DNA of 64,000 bases from Bacillus cabrialesii. GTDB taxonomy: Bacteria; Bacillota; Bacilli; Bacillales; Bacillaceae. Both the position numbers and the translations under genes were made by a program. The notes under the pieces were generated by a model, which was given only the letters and a program-made list of their open reading frames with translations, was not told where the DNA came from and ran no database searches. Below are positions 55,782 through 64,000 of this stretch, piece after piece. How positions within the stretch are numbered: position 1 is the first letter of the stretch; every line of letters starts with the position of its first letter. The stretch lies in NCBI RefSeq assembly GCF_004124315.2, contig NZ_CP096889.1, positions 3,641,001 to 3,705,000 of the forward strand, given 5' to 3'.

Positions 55782-56915
55782 TCATACTTCATATAAACAA
55801 TCGTTCCGTTGAATCCTCTCTCTCATGCTGACCGCTTTTTCATAGAAATACACCGCTTCTTTGTAGTGTTCACGATGACTGAAATAGGAGGCGGCATCCA
55901 AAGCGAATTCTTCAATGTATACGTAGAGCGCTTTTTCTTCCATATAGTCAAATACTTCTTGAATCATATCCAAATTGACAGATTCCACATATAAGGCTTG
56001 CAGAAATTTATATTTTGCCAGACTGAAGAAGTCGTTACGTTTTTTGGCGATGGCAATTCCTTTTTCATAATACCTCATCGCAGCTTCGCCATCTTGTTTT
56101 TTGAAAAGAACGCGGGTCAGGCTGAAGAGCGCTTTTGGCAGCTGTTCCAGCTGATAATCCTCAAAGACAGGAAGCGCTTTTTCAAAGTATTCCGCTGCTT
56201 GGTCCAGCTCTCCTTTGTCATCATAGCAATTCCCTATATTGTAGAGGGCAGATCCGATCAAACGGGGCTGTCCTTCCAATAAAGCGAGACGATACGCGTC
56301 ATCCAAATGCGCAAGCGCTTTTTCATAATTTCTGTAGTCAATGTAGTTTCCTGATATGACGAAATGGGTTTGAATTCTTCTGACTCTGTAAAAATCGTAA
56401 GCCTTGTACGTCTCAAGCGCCTGTACGGCGTGGTTCATGGAAAAGTGCGTCTGCTTCATGATATAAAAGACTTCCGCCACTTTAAAATGAAATTCCGCTC
56501 TCTCAATTTCATCTTCTACGAACGCAAGCATCTTCTCCGCTTTCCGATAAAAGGATATGGCCGAGATGTAATTGTTCTGTTCAAATTCGTACATTCCCCT
56601 GAACAAGTGAAAATAATACTCAGATAATCCGGAGATGCTGTCCTGGTTGCTTTCCAGCGTTTGGATCAATTCACGATATTGATGCTGAGATTCCTCATGC
56701 AGGTCGGGCTTTACATAATCCAGCATAATTTGGTGCCGGTAACTGATCAGCTGATAGTACAGGAGAAGCAGCTGATCCTCTTCCATATGTTCTATGTCTC
56801 GATCAATCTCTTCCTTTAGCTTAACGGCATCAGCCACTTGAAATGCTAAAATGTGCTTATACCACTTATTGATTTTCACTCCTACTTGAGATGACGGGAT
56901 CTCGTACGCGGCCAT
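55782..56915 (-). CDS. rapB: Response regulator aspartate phosphatase RapB
   Basis: The 377-residue Rap protein has the N-terminal helix bundle (VGVKINKWYKHILAFQVADAVKLKEEI) and six or so TPR repeats (for example NNYISAISFYRKAEKM, NYEKALAHLDDAYRLAL, ELDQAAEYFEKALPVF). RapB dephosphorylates Spo0F-P and so delays sporulation. No phr gene follows. ATG 56915 (MAAYEIPSS) is preceded by AAGGGTTGGAGG; the longer frame lacks a site. Confidence 0.93.
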   Translation of the reverse strand: MAAYEIPSSQVGVKINKWYKHILAFQVADAVKLKEEIDRDIEHMEEDQLLLLYYQLISYRHQIMLDYVKPDLHEESQHQYRELIQTLESNQDSISGLSEYYFHLFRGMYEFEQNNYISAISFYRKAEKMLAFVEDEIERAEFHFKVAEVFYIMKQTHFSMNHAVQALETYKAYDFYRVRRIQTHFVISGNYIDYRNYEKALAHLDDAYRLALLEGQPRLIGSALYNIGNCYDDKGELDQAAEYFEKALPVFEDYQLEQLPKALFSLTRVLFKKQDGEAAMRYYEKGIAIAKKRNDFFSLAKYKFLQALYVESVNLDMIQEVFDYMEEKALYVYIEEFALDAASYFSHREHYKEAVYFYEKAVSMRERIQRNDCLYEV

Positions 56916-57063
56916 GCCCCTCCAACCCTTTCTATTTTCTAATTGGTTATATTTTAACATAATGTATGGCTTTGGAATTAAATTTTCTTACAACGATTCC
57001 TTCTTTATGCCTATCCTTATATATTTCGGTATTTGTATGTATTTTTTGCACTTGAATTTTCAT

Positions 57064-57100
57064 CAAAAAAGCTTACCGGACTGTGCCGATAAGCTTTTCA
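57064..57100 (-). terminator. Terminator of fdhD-moaA
   Basis: AAAAGCTTATCGGC and CCGGTAAGCTTTT pair with a short loop and a T run on the minus strand. Confidence 0.88.
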
Positions 57101-57107
57101 CTTCATA

Positions 57108-58133
57108 TTAACCGCCAATATAAGACATTTCCACTTTCTTTTTGTCTGATACTTTTGATAGAGTACGATCGACTGAATACTGATCGATCCTGTTTTTCCA
57201 TACGGTGCCGATCATTTCTGACAGTTCGTCATCGCTTAATTCCTGACGAACCGGCCCTCTGAGGTCAAATCCGCTTGAAGCGAATAAGCAGGTGAACAGC
57301 TCCCCTCTCGCAGAAAGACGTGCCCTGTTGCACGATCCGCAGAATGCATCGGATACAGATGATATGACGCCGATTTCCCCGGATCCGTCCAAGTATCGGA
57401 ATCTGGAAGCCACTTCACCTTTATAATTTGGCGCTACCGGTTCAACCGGCATGTGTTCATTGATCAAATCAATGATTTCCGCCTTTGTCATGACATCATT
57501 CTTTTCCCATTGGTTGGTGTTGCCCACGTCCATAAATTCAATGAATCTCAGGATATGCCCTTTTTCTTTAAAATAGCGGGCCATAGGCAGAATATCTTTT
57601 TCATTGAGGCCCTTTTGGACGACCATGTTGATTTTAACACCGAGCCCCGCTCGCTTCGCCGCTTCAACGCCTTTCAGCACCTTGCTGACAGAAACCCCGC
57701 GACCGTTTATTTTTTTAAATCGCTCGTCCTCTAACGAATCAAGGCTGATCGTGACTCTTTTCAGCCCGGCTTCCTTGAGTCTCTCCGCATAAACAGGCAG
57801 GAGTGACCCGTTTGTTGTCATGGCAATATCGCGGACACCCGGAATGCGGGCCAGTTTTTTGATTAATTCCGGCATATCCTTTCTCATGAGGGGCTCTCCG
57901 CCGGTTAAGCGGATTTTTTCAACGCCGAACCTTGTAACAAACAGCGTCGCAAGCCGTTCCAGCTCCTCAAATGAAAGCAGCTCCTCTTTTTTTAAAAAAG
58001 GATAATCCGGGCCGAATAATTCAGCGGGCATACAGTACGTGCATCGGAAGTTGCAGCGGTCTGTAACAGAAATGCGAAGGTCTCTCAGCGGTCTGTTCCT
58101 TTTATCCAACATCTGACGCGATTCTGTAATCAT
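57108..58133 (-). CDS. moaA: GTP 3',8-cyclase MoaA (molybdenum cofactor)
   Basis: The 341-residue radical SAM enzyme carries the N-terminal cluster motif CNFRCTYC (Cys27, 31, 34) and the C-terminal cluster region CGSCNRARLSARGELFTC, plus the GG end (SYIGG) whose glycines contribute to catalysis. It turns GTP into 3',8-cyclo-GTP, the first step of molybdopterin synthesis. It lies 15 bases after fdhD in one operon. Confidence 0.96.
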   Translation of the reverse strand: MITESRQMLDKRNRPLRDLRISVTDRCNFRCTYCMPAELFGPDYPFLKKEELLSFEELERLATLFVTRFGVEKIRLTGGEPLMRKDMPELIKKLARIPGVRDIAMTTNGSLLPVYAERLKEAGLKRVTISLDSLEDERFKKINGRGVSVSKVLKGVEAAKRAGLGVKINMVVQKGLNEKDILPMARYFKEKGHILRFIEFMDVGNTNQWEKNDVMTKAEIIDLINEHMPVEPVAPNYKGEVASRFRYLDGSGEIGVISSVSDAFCGSCNRARLSARGELFTCLFASSGFDLRGPVRQELSDDELSEMIGTVWKNRIDQYSVDRTLSKVSDKKKVEMSYIGG

Positions 58134-58148
58134 AGCTACAGCCCCTTC

Positions 58149-58937
58149 CTAATCCCCGATTCTCTCAGGGTGTGTATATACATTAAATGATCCGTTTCGG
58201 ACAAATCCGATTGCTGTGATATTTAATTCTTCCGCCATTTGAACCGCAAGCTCCGTTGGGGCCGATTTAGAAATCACAATTGACACGCCGATTTTCGCCG
58301 CTTTTAACAGAACCTCTGATGAAATTCTGCCGCTGAACACAATCAGTTTGTCGCGGACGGACATCCCGTTCAGAAGGCAGTGTCCGTATAATTTATCAAG
58401 CGCGTTGTGCCGGCCGATATCTGTGCGCATCAACAGCAGTTTCTCTGTATCGCAAAGCGCCGCATTATGGACGCCTCCCGTATCCTGAAACGTTTCGCTC
58501 CCTTGTTGCATATCTTTCATAAGCGCCATACACGCTTCAGGCGATATCTTGATTTGACCGACAGCCGTTTTAGCGGTTTTGACATCCTGCTGAAAATAAA
58601 AATGGCGGCCCTTTCCGCAGCATGAGCCGATCACCCGTTTCGTATAATCCTTTTGATCCAATGTCTCAGGATGAACGAGGTCGACATAAACAAAACCGAG
58701 ACTTTCATCTATTGTAAACCTTTTAATCTCTTTTTGAAATCGTATAACACCCTCTGATGCGAGAAATCCGATGACAAGCTCTTTGATATGCTCCGGTGTA
58801 CAAACGAGCGTCACAAATTCACTTCCGTTCAGTATTACTGTCAAAGGATATTCTGTCACCATCCGGTCTTCTATTTTGCTGATTTCCCCTTGTTCATAGC
58901 GCCATACATCCCTGACCGCAGTTACTTTATCGTTCAA
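58149..58937 (-). CDS. fdhD: Formate dehydrogenase accessory sulfurtransferase FdhD
   Basis: The 262-residue protein has the FdhD motif VIGSCCGKGR (Cys106-Cys107), the GVHNAALC segment, the conserved DIGRHNALDKLYGHCLL helix and the FSGRISSEVLLKAA block. It passes sulfur to the molybdenum cofactor of formate dehydrogenase. Cotranscription with moaA, the cofactor enzyme, fits. GGAGGGGAAG precedes the ATG. Confidence 0.95.
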   Translation of the reverse strand: MNDKVTAVRDVWRYEQGEISKIEDRMVTEYPLTVILNGSEFVTLVCTPEHIKELVIGFLASEGVIRFQKEIKRFTIDESLGFVYVDLVHPETLDQKDYTKRVIGSCCGKGRHFYFQQDVKTAKTAVGQIKISPEACMALMKDMQQGSETFQDTGGVHNAALCDTEKLLLMRTDIGRHNALDKLYGHCLLNGMSVRDKLIVFSGRISSEVLLKAAKIGVSIVISKSAPTELAVQMAEELNITAIGFVRNGSFNVYTHPERIGD

Positions 58938-59012
58938 TGTTTCTTCCCCTCCGCCATGTTCCTGCCTTTATATTTTTTCACACTCCTCAGATTTTGTCGA
59001 ATTCTGAGACAT

Positions 59013-59043
59013 AAAAAGAGCCCCTCTATATAAAGGGCTTTCA
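59013..59043 (-). terminator. Terminator downstream of ywmE
   Basis: AAAGCCCTTTATATAGAGGGGCTC on the minus strand (given here in parts: AGCCCTTT / GAGGGGCT) is followed by TTTTT, 140 bases after the ywmE stop. Confidence 0.75.
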
Positions 59044-59049
59044 CAGGAT

Positions 59050-59186
59050 GTGATGACGGCGGTGTTTAGGCAGGACGCCTAAGCATTTAGCCGCCGTTCC
59101 TTTTATAACACGTGAGCACCGATGTGCATTGACAACGAACGCGGGGCTTGTCGACACGCTGAGAGCCCTCTGTATAAAGGGCTCTA
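59050..59186. repeat. Structured segment between ywmE and its terminator
   Basis: A nested dyad (ACGGCGG...CCGCCGT at about 59054-59098, with inner TTAGGC...GCCTAA) is followed by a hairpin GAGAGCCCT / AGGGCTCT at 59161-59184 that is nearly the same as the terminator stem at 59013-59043. The whole segment would form the 3' untranslated region of ywmE or a small RNA. Confidence 0.5.
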
Positions 59187-59345
59187 TGTTTGATTATGCT
59201 GATTTTTTTTCAGGATCGTAAACAATACAATAGCTGCGATCAAAGTGAGCATGCTGACAAAAAAGAAGGCTGCCAGTTTTAGAAAAACACCGAGCAATAT
59301 GAATGCCACGGCGGCAATAAGAAAAATCATTCCCAATAATTTCAT
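59184..59345 (-). CDS. ywmE: Small membrane protein YwmE
   Basis: The ATG at 59345 opens a 53-codon frame (MKLLGMIFLIAAVAFILLGV...) with two closely spaced hydrophobic helices and a short polar tail KKNQHNQT. AAAGGGG lies 7 bases upstream. Size and position are those of B. subtilis ywmE. Function unknown. Its stop lies in a hairpin. Confidence 0.8.
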   Translation of the reverse strand: MKLLGMIFLIAAVAFILLGVFLKLAAFFFVSMLTLIAAIVLFTILKKNQHNQT

Positions 59346-59399
59346 ATATTCAACCCCTTTTTAAGGGTATCATTCCCGCCCAAATTGTTTTTAAACCAA

Positions 59400-59428
59400 T
59401 AAAAAAAGGCGCCTGGGGGAGCGCCTCA
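59400..59428 (-). terminator. Terminator of ywmD
   Basis: AGGCGC and GCGCCT pair around an 8-base loop, followed by TTTTTTT on the minus strand. Confidence 0.85.
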
Positions 59429-59441
59429 TCGTTTAGATTCT

Positions 59442-60116
59442 TTACTCAGTAAATTTTTGTGCTTCTTTTTTCCAAGCCTGTTCGAACTCATCCGCACTGT
59501 CTGCTGAAATATATTCTCCGCCGCCAGCAACAGCCGCTTGTTTCATCTCTTCATTCCCTTTGACATCGAAGTTGAAACCAATGATGTTTACAATGGTATC
59601 TACATTCGATTCACGGAGCTTTTCGATTTCCGCCGCAGGATCTCCGCCGCACGTTTCCTCACCGTCAGTGATTAAATACACCACGTTTTTACCGTCTGCG
59701 TCAAATGCTTCGAATTCTTTTCTTGTATCTGAAAGTGCTTTGGCAATCGGCGTCCAGCCAGTCGGCTTAATCTCACTCAATGAATTGTCAAACAGCGATC
59801 CTTCATATGGATGAAGGCCGTAAATGGTTTCCGTCGTGCTGCATGAAAGAGCTTTGCCGGACAGTTTATTGTTCCCTGTATGTCCGAAAACGCGAAGCAT
59901 GAGATTTGTATCCTTCGGCAGCAGCTCGGCAAAAGACTTTACTGATTTTTTGGCAATGTCTATTTTGCGCTCTCCCCCTGTTTTTTGAACCATGCTTCCG
60001 CTTCCGTCAAACAAAACAGCTACATTTGTGTCAGCCTGTTTCTCAGCGGCAAATGACGGGGAGGCAAAGGAGGCAGTCAGCAAACCAATGATACCGGCAG
60101 CCAGCAATTTTTTCAT
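59442..60116 (-). CDS. ywmD: Secreted von Willebrand factor A-domain protein YwmD
   Basis: The 224-residue protein has a signal peptide (MKKLLAAGIIGLLTASFASPSFA) and one VWA domain with an intact MIDAS motif, VAVLFDGSGSMVQK (DxSxS), the Thr in PTGWTPIAKAL and the Asp in LITDGEETCGGDP. ATG 60116 is 6 bases after GAAAGGAAG; a TTG at 60122 adjoins that site. It is a paralogue of YwmC, encoded just upstream. A metal-dependent adhesion role outside the cell is likely but untested here. Confidence 0.9.
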   Translation of the reverse strand: MKKLLAAGIIGLLTASFASPSFAAEKQADTNVAVLFDGSGSMVQKTGGERKIDIAKKSVKSFAELLPKDTNLMLRVFGHTGNNKLSGKALSCSTTETIYGLHPYEGSLFDNSLSEIKPTGWTPIAKALSDTRKEFEAFDADGKNVVYLITDGEETCGGDPAAEIEKLRESNVDTIVNIIGFNFDVKGNEEMKQAAVAGGGEYISADSADEFEQAWKKEAQKFTE

Positions 60117-60404
60117 ACTCAACTTCCTTTCTTTTTCATATTTTCCAACAATATGTTGGTTTCTTCTCTATGCTAGAATATGAAAATGCAAAAAGATATA
60201 GGGCAAGCTGCCTTTTGTACCGCTTTCACTTTCTTCCAAAATCGCTTGAAATGCCAGTGTTTTTTAGACTTTTTCACCCAGAAAGCAGAAACAGATTGTG
60301 ACATCATTCATTCTTTTTTCGCCTTGATCATGACAGGGAAACGGAAATCTGCTACTATGCTACAGGCTGGCACCTGATTACTTTTGAACATTATGTTACA
60401 TACC

Positions 60405-60438
60405 AAAAAGAGGCTGACCACTATCAGCCTCTTTTTTC
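60405..60438 (-). terminator. Terminator of ywmC
   Basis: AAGAGGCTG and CAGCCTCTT pair with an 8-base loop and a T run on the minus strand. Confidence 0.92.
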
Positions 60439-61122
60439 TTATTCAGATAACATCAGTGATTGCTGAGTGAAGATTTTCTCAACATCTTTTTGCGTATAAG
60501 CCGGGAAGTATTCACCGCCGCCTACTTTCGCAATCGCGTTCAGCTGGCCTTTGTATCCCTCTTTATAATCAAAACCGATCACATTCACAGTGATATTGTC
60601 TTTACGAAGTTCTTTTGCTGTTTGAATCGGGTTTCCTCCGCACGTTTCCTCACCGTCTGTCAGAAGATACACCACTTTTTCCCCTTTAGTGTTAAGTTGG
60701 TCAAAAGAAGATTTCGCCTCGTTCAGCGCTTTGGCAATTGGCGTCCAGCCAGTCGGCCCAATTGTATTAAGAGAATTGAGGAAGCTTTGCTCGTTAAAGC
60801 TTTGGAAGCCGTATACGTTACGGATCGCTTCACATGACTGAACTTTTCCGGAATTTTTATTGTTTCCTTCTGAACCAAACACGCTCATTTTCACCTGAGT
60901 TCCTTCCGGCAGTGAGCCTGCAAACTTAGAAATTTCTTTTTTAGCTGAATTAAATTTAGATACACCGTCTATTCTTTTCGCCATACTTCCGCTGGCATCA
61001 AGCAAGACTGCCACGTTTGCCGGAGCTTCAGCCTCCGGTTCTTTCTTTTCAGCCGCAAAAGCAGGTGAAGTTAATCCGAATAACAAGCCTGTCATCATGA
61101 TCAATGAAAATCTTTTCTTCAT
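60439..61122 (-). CDS. ywmC: Secreted von Willebrand factor A-domain protein YwmC
   Basis: The 227-residue protein has a signal peptide (MKKRFSLIMMTGLLFGLTSPAFA) and a VWA domain with MIDAS residues in VAVLLDASGSMAKR, PTGWTPIAKAL and LLTDGEETCGGNP. Two Cys pairs, shared with YwmD, may form disulfides. The two proteins align over their full length. Each gene has its own terminator, so they are separate units. Function unknown. Confidence 0.9.
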   Translation of the reverse strand: MKKRFSLIMMTGLLFGLTSPAFAAEKKEPEAEAPANVAVLLDASGSMAKRIDGVSKFNSAKKEISKFAGSLPEGTQVKMSVFGSEGNNKNSGKVQSCEAIRNVYGFQSFNEQSFLNSLNTIGPTGWTPIAKALNEAKSSFDQLNTKGEKVVYLLTDGEETCGGNPIQTAKELRKDNITVNVIGFDYKEGYKGQLNAIAKVGGGEYFPAYTQKDVEKIFTQQSLMLSE

Positions 61123-61468
61123 GTTCGTACCCCTTTACAAGTTTGTTTCTGCGTGCAGATGTTCAACGCTGAACATAATTTATCGTAATCGACAAAAACA
61201 GAGAAATAAATAGGGCGGGCTTCCCCATTGCTGTTGTTTACTTTTGCATAGAAACCCTTGTTTTTATTAGTGATTTCCACCTAACCTTGCTATAAAAAAA
61301 GAAGATTGTCGGCCTTTCGGCTTTCGTTATATGAGTCTGTCGAAGTCTGTCGATCAATGTGGATTACTTTACCACAGGAAAAAGGGATCAATTCCCTTTG
61401 TATCAATTAATGCTGTCAGAAGCCTATCTGAACGATTTCAAGCGCTTTTAGACCAAAGATACTAGAAA
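61123..61468. other. Intergenic region between spoIID and ywmC
   Basis: These 346 bases hold no gene I can support. The part next to ywmC should contain its promoter and GTAAAGGGG ribosome-binding site. Around 61335-61353 the nonamer GTCTGTCGA occurs twice, and CCGAAAGGCC-type inverted bases near 61309-61322 may form a small hairpin. Nothing further is recognised. Confidence 0.4.
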
Positions 61469-61495
61469 CAAAAAAAGACGCTTCAGTGAGCGTCC
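61469..61495 (-). terminator. Terminator of spoIID
   Basis: GACGCT and AGCGTC pair around a six-base loop with a T run on the minus strand, right after the stop. Confidence 0.88.
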
Positions 61496-61499
61496 CAGA

Positions 61500-62531
61500 T
61501 TATTTTTTCGCCATATATTTATTCAAAAACGAGTCTGCGTCAGAAATTTGTGTGCCTTGGTAATAGTACTTCACAATTTGATCAACTGATTTGCCCTCTT
61601 TCGCCATAAAATTGGCGCCATATTGGCTCATTCCGACACCGTGGCCAAACCCTTTTGTCGTGACAGTGATTGTATCTCCGGTTCGCTTCCATTCAAAGTC
61701 TGCTGAATTGAGACCCAGCTTTTCGCGTATATCTCTTCCTTTCAGCGTCTTGCCGTTAATAACAGCCGTTGCAACCTGATGGCCCGGTGTCTCTCCGGTA
61801 ATTTTTCCGACCGTGGAAGATCCATCCAGATTGACGCCAAGCTTTTGCTCAAATTCCGCCGCTGTAAAGGTTTTTGTTGCCAAATACTTCGGCGACTTTT
61901 TATCCCAGGCGCTTTTGACGCTTTTTAAATAAGGGATGGCACTTGTCCAATAGGCTTCTGCATTTTCAGTGTAGCCGTTGCTTGTTGAGAAAAAAGAGGC
62001 TTCAATCGGCTGGTTGTTGTACGTTAAGATTTTGCCTTGCGTGCTGGCAACCGCATCTGTGATTTTTTTCAGCTTCGCTTCATAGCTTGCGCCCCACTGC
62101 TTTTTCAGCTCTGCTTTGCTTTTATACACCTGAAACATCTGTGTATCATCCACCAGCGAGCCTTTAGGGGCCTCCACCGCTGAATTCGAGACCATCAGCC
62201 TGACAATAAACGTTCTAGCGGCGAGAGCCTGGGCTTTCAGCGCTTCAGGTTTAAAGGTGGCCGGCATTTCGGAGGCGACGACTCCAATCACATACTCTTC
62301 AAGCGGAATGTTTTCTACGGATTGATTTGCGGTTCGATAGACGGGAATAGAAACAGGTGATGCCTTCAACGTTTCCGCTCCTTTTGATGCTGGTTTCGTG
62401 CTGACTGCTGTCTTTCCTGATTCTGCACTGATCCCCGCGTCTTTGTTATGCTGGAACGGGATAACCAAAAGTGTGGGAATCAAGAGAATCAATGCACATA
62501 GTACGGATAGTGTGATTACGAATTGTTTCAT
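61500..62531 (-). CDS. spoIID: Sporulation lytic transglycosylase SpoIID
   Basis: The 343-residue protein has an N-terminal membrane anchor (MKQFVITLSVLCALILLIPTL) and the SpoIID domain: LEEYVIGVVASEMPATFKPEALKAQALAARTF in parts, with the catalytic Glu in ASEMP, and the C-terminal KGFGHGVGMSQYGANFMAKEG in parts. In the mother cell it cleaves glycan strands during engulfment together with SpoIIM and SpoIIP. A sigma-E promoter lies about 40 bases upstream. Confidence 0.96.
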   Translation of the reverse strand: MKQFVITLSVLCALILLIPTLLVIPFQHNKDAGISAESGKTAVSTKPASKGAETLKASPVSIPVYRTANQSVENIPLEEYVIGVVASEMPATFKPEALKAQALAARTFIVRLMVSNSAVEAPKGSLVDDTQMFQVYKSKAELKKQWGASYEAKLKKITDAVASTQGKILTYNNQPIEASFFSTSNGYTENAEAYWTSAIPYLKSVKSAWDKKSPKYLATKTFTAAEFEQKLGVNLDGSSTVGKITGETPGHQVATAVINGKTLKGRDIREKLGLNSADFEWKRTGDTITVTTKGFGHGVGMSQYGANFMAKEGKSVDQIVKYYYQGTQISDADSFLNKYMAKK

Positions 62532-62568
62532 ATTCAGCTGCCTCCTGCTCGGGATTCGACTCTAGTCT

Positions 62569-62597
62569 AGTCTATGGGCAGGGACAAGCTAATATGA
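62569..62597 (-). promoter_or_regulatory. Sigma-E promoter of spoIID
   Basis: On the minus strand TCATATT, 14 bases, then CATAGACT match the sigma-E consensus KMATAWW-N14-CATACAMT with one mismatch. Confidence 0.82.
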
Positions 62598-62681
62598 CTC
62601 TCGGTTTGGACAGAAACTTTATTTGTCATTTACGTATTCTTTTTTGCTCTTTTGCGCATAATGATGATAATACACGAAAAA

Positions 62682-62719
62682 TAAAAATCAGTATGCCAGA
62701 GTGACATACTGATTTTTAA
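62682..62719 (-). terminator. Terminator of murAA
   Basis: AAAATCAGTATG and CATACTGATTTTT pair with a short loop, just after the murAA stop; T run on the minus strand. Confidence 0.9.
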
Positions 62720-62725
62720 GTAAAT

Positions 62726-64000
62726 TTATGCATTTAAGTCAGAAACGGCTTCTTTGTTCTCTTGCTCAGAAGCAGACTCATCATTTACACGTTCGATGTC
62801 TGCGCCGATAGCCGCAAGCTTCTTATGGAAATCAACATAACCGCGGTCTAAGTGCTTCAGTTCAGTAACACGTGTATGACCTTCAGCCACTAACCCCGCA
62901 AGAATCAGCGCTGCACCCGCACGCAAATCAGTCGCTGCAACTTCAGCTCCCTGAAGCTGTACAGGACCGTTAATGATGACAGAACGTCCTTCAATCTTGA
63001 TATCACCATTCATACGGCGGAATTCTTCCGCATGCATAAAACGGTTTTCGAAAACAGTTTCTGTAATCATGCTTGTGCCGCTTGCACGAAGCAGAAGCGC
63101 CATCATTTGTGACTGCATATCAGTCGGGAAGCCCGGGTGAGGCATTGTTTTAATGTCGATCGGTTTCAGTTCTTTCGGGCCGATGACACGCAGGCCTTCA
63201 CCTTCATCCTTAATCGTTACACCCATCTCTTCCATTTTAGCAATTAAAGAGGTGAGGTGTTCAGGAACCGCTCCTTTTACTAATACGTTTCCTTCAGTGA
63301 TTGCAGCGGCAACCATAAATGTGCCCGCTTCAATACGGTCAGGAATAATATGGTGTTTTACGCCGTGAAGCTTTTCGACCCCTTCAATTTTGATGGTGCC
63401 GGTGCCCGCTCCGCGGATTTTTCCGCCCATGCCGTTGATATAGTTTGCTAAATCAACGATTTCCGGTTCTTTCGCCACGTTCTCCAGCGTTGTTGTTCCT
63501 TCAGCTAGAGCGGCTGCCATAATCAGGTTCTCTGTAGCTCCTACACTTGGGAAGTCCAGGTAGATTTTTGCGCCTTGCAGACGGCCTTTTACTTCAGCTT
63601 CAATGAAGCCATTGCCGACTTTGATTTCTGCGCCCATTGCTTCAAAACCTTTTAAATGCTGATCGATCGGTCTGGAACCAATTGCGCATCCGCCCGGAAG
63701 CGCAACTCTTGCATGACCTGTACGCGCAAGAAGCGGCCCCATGACAAGCACGGACGCACGCATTTTACGTACATATTCAAAAGGTGCTTCAGTTTGCAAA
63801 GCGTATGAAGCATTTACAGTCACTTCATTATTTTCAAAATGCACATCTGCTCCTAAATGACGCAACACTTCGTTAATTGTATATACATCGGAGAGCGTAG
63901 GTACATCACAAATTACGCTTTTTTCTTCACTTGCTAATAAAGATGCAGCGATAACAGGTAAAACGGCATTTTTAGCGCCTTCAACTTTGACTGTGCCGTT
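62726..64000 (-). CDS. murAA: UDP-N-acetylglucosamine 1-carboxyvinyltransferase MurAA (start beyond window)
   Basis: The frame runs from the window edge for 424 codons to a stop at 62726; about 12 N-terminal residues are missing compared with the 436-residue B. subtilis enzyme. It transfers enolpyruvate from PEP to UDP-GlcNAc, the first committed step of peptidoglycan synthesis. The catalytic Cys lies in the loop LPGGCAIGSRPIDQHLKG, and GATENLIMAAALAEG and FPTDMQSQMMALL are typical. The acidic tail ESASEQENKEAVSDLNA is as in B. subtilis MurAA. Sequence is complete otherwise. Confidence 0.96.
   Translation of the reverse strand, partial: NGTVKVEGAKNAVLPVIAASLLASEEKSVICDVPTLSDVYTINEVLRHLGADVHFENNEVTVNASYALQTEAPFEYVRKMRASVLVMGPLLARTGHARVALPGGCAIGSRPIDQHLKGFEAMGAEIKVGNGFIEAEVKGRLQGAKIYLDFPSVGATENLIMAAALAEGTTTLENVAKEPEIVDLANYINGMGGKIRGAGTGTIKIEGVEKLHGVKHHIIPDRIEAGTFMVAAAITEGNVLVKGAVPEHLTSLIAKMEEMGVTIKDEGEGLRVIGPKELKPIDIKTMPHPGFPTDMQSQMMALLLRASGTSMITETVFENRFMHAEEFRRMNGDIKIEGRSVIINGPVQLQGAEVAATDLRAGAALILAGLVAEGHTRVTELKHLDRGYVDFHKKLAAIGADIERVNDESASEQENKEAVSDLNA

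Noticed and set aside
1..64000. Search for CRISPR arrays, tRNA, rRNA and insertion sequences
   Set aside because: No regularly spaced repeats, cloverleaf-like genes, ribosomal RNA segments or transposase genes were recognised anywhere in the window.

Overview
The window is a chromosomal segment of a Bacillus subtilis-group species. The gene order ywrDCBA - ywqL...ywqA - ywpJ...ywpB - rapD - flhPO - mbl - spoIIID - ywoH...ywoA - ywnJ...ywnA - ureCBA - csbD - ywmF - rapB - moaA - fdhD - ywmEDC - spoIID - murAA is the one known from B. subtilis 168, and most proteins look close to their 168 counterparts. It is not strain 168: ywqM/N/O are absent between ywqL and ywrA, a class D beta-lactamase sits beside mscL, an LCI-like secreted peptide gene lies between ywoG and ywoF, a NeuB-SpsF fusion gene lies between ywnG and ywnF, and a complete urea ABC transporter (urtABCDE) stands directly upstream of ureABC. 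No rRNA, tRNA, CRISPR array or insertion sequence was seen.

Layout. 0-2.6 kb: gamma-glutamyltransferase-like ywrD (cut by the window edge) and the Lrp-regulated two-gene chromate transporter ywrCBA. 2.7-6.8 kb: LXG polymorphic-toxin operon ywqHIJK (deaminase toxin plus MORN-like immunity candidate) and endonuclease V ywqL. 8.3-12.1 kb: tyrosine phosphorylation module tkmA-ptkA-ptpZ-ywqF. 12.7-17.1 kb: SWIM-domain ywqB and the Snf2-type helicase ywqA. 17-22.3 kb: HAD phosphatase/GlcR, ssbB, ywpG, ywpF, beta-lactamase, mscL, fabZ. 22.4-27 kb: rapD, flagellar rod genes flhOP, mbl, spoIIID. 27-38 kb: MarR/MFS pair, LCI-like gene, ywoF, allantoin permease pucI, ywoDCB, ammonium uptake nrgAB, bcrC. 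38-47.4 kb: sporulation channel protein spoIIQ, acetyltransferase, small membrane proteins, cardiolipin synthase, mta, ywnAB. 47.5-54.7 kb: nitrogen-scavenging urt-ure cluster. 54.9-64 kb: csbD, rapB, moaA/fdhD, VWA proteins, spoIID and murAA (cut by the window edge).

How they fit together. Several loci serve nitrogen supply (nrgAB, pucI, urt-ure), and TGTNA-N7-TNACA (TnrA/GlnR) boxes are visible in front of nrgA and urtA, with a one-mismatch version at pucI. Sporulation genes spoIIID and spoIID carry clear sigma-E type promoters; csbD has a sigma-B type promoter.

The most important caution concerns ptkA. Positions 10923-10956 match the reverse complement of the Illumina P7 adapter followed by ten A residues, in frame, in place of native codons. 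This is almost certainly an assembly artefact, not biology. The best candidates for real novelty are the urt-ure supra-operon with a GlnR/TnrA box just downstream of its promoter, the orphan NeuB-SAF-SpsF fusion, the LCI-like gene flanked by near-identical 25-bp palindromic repeats, and paired GTAAC-N7-GTTAC operators in front of ywnA and ywnB.
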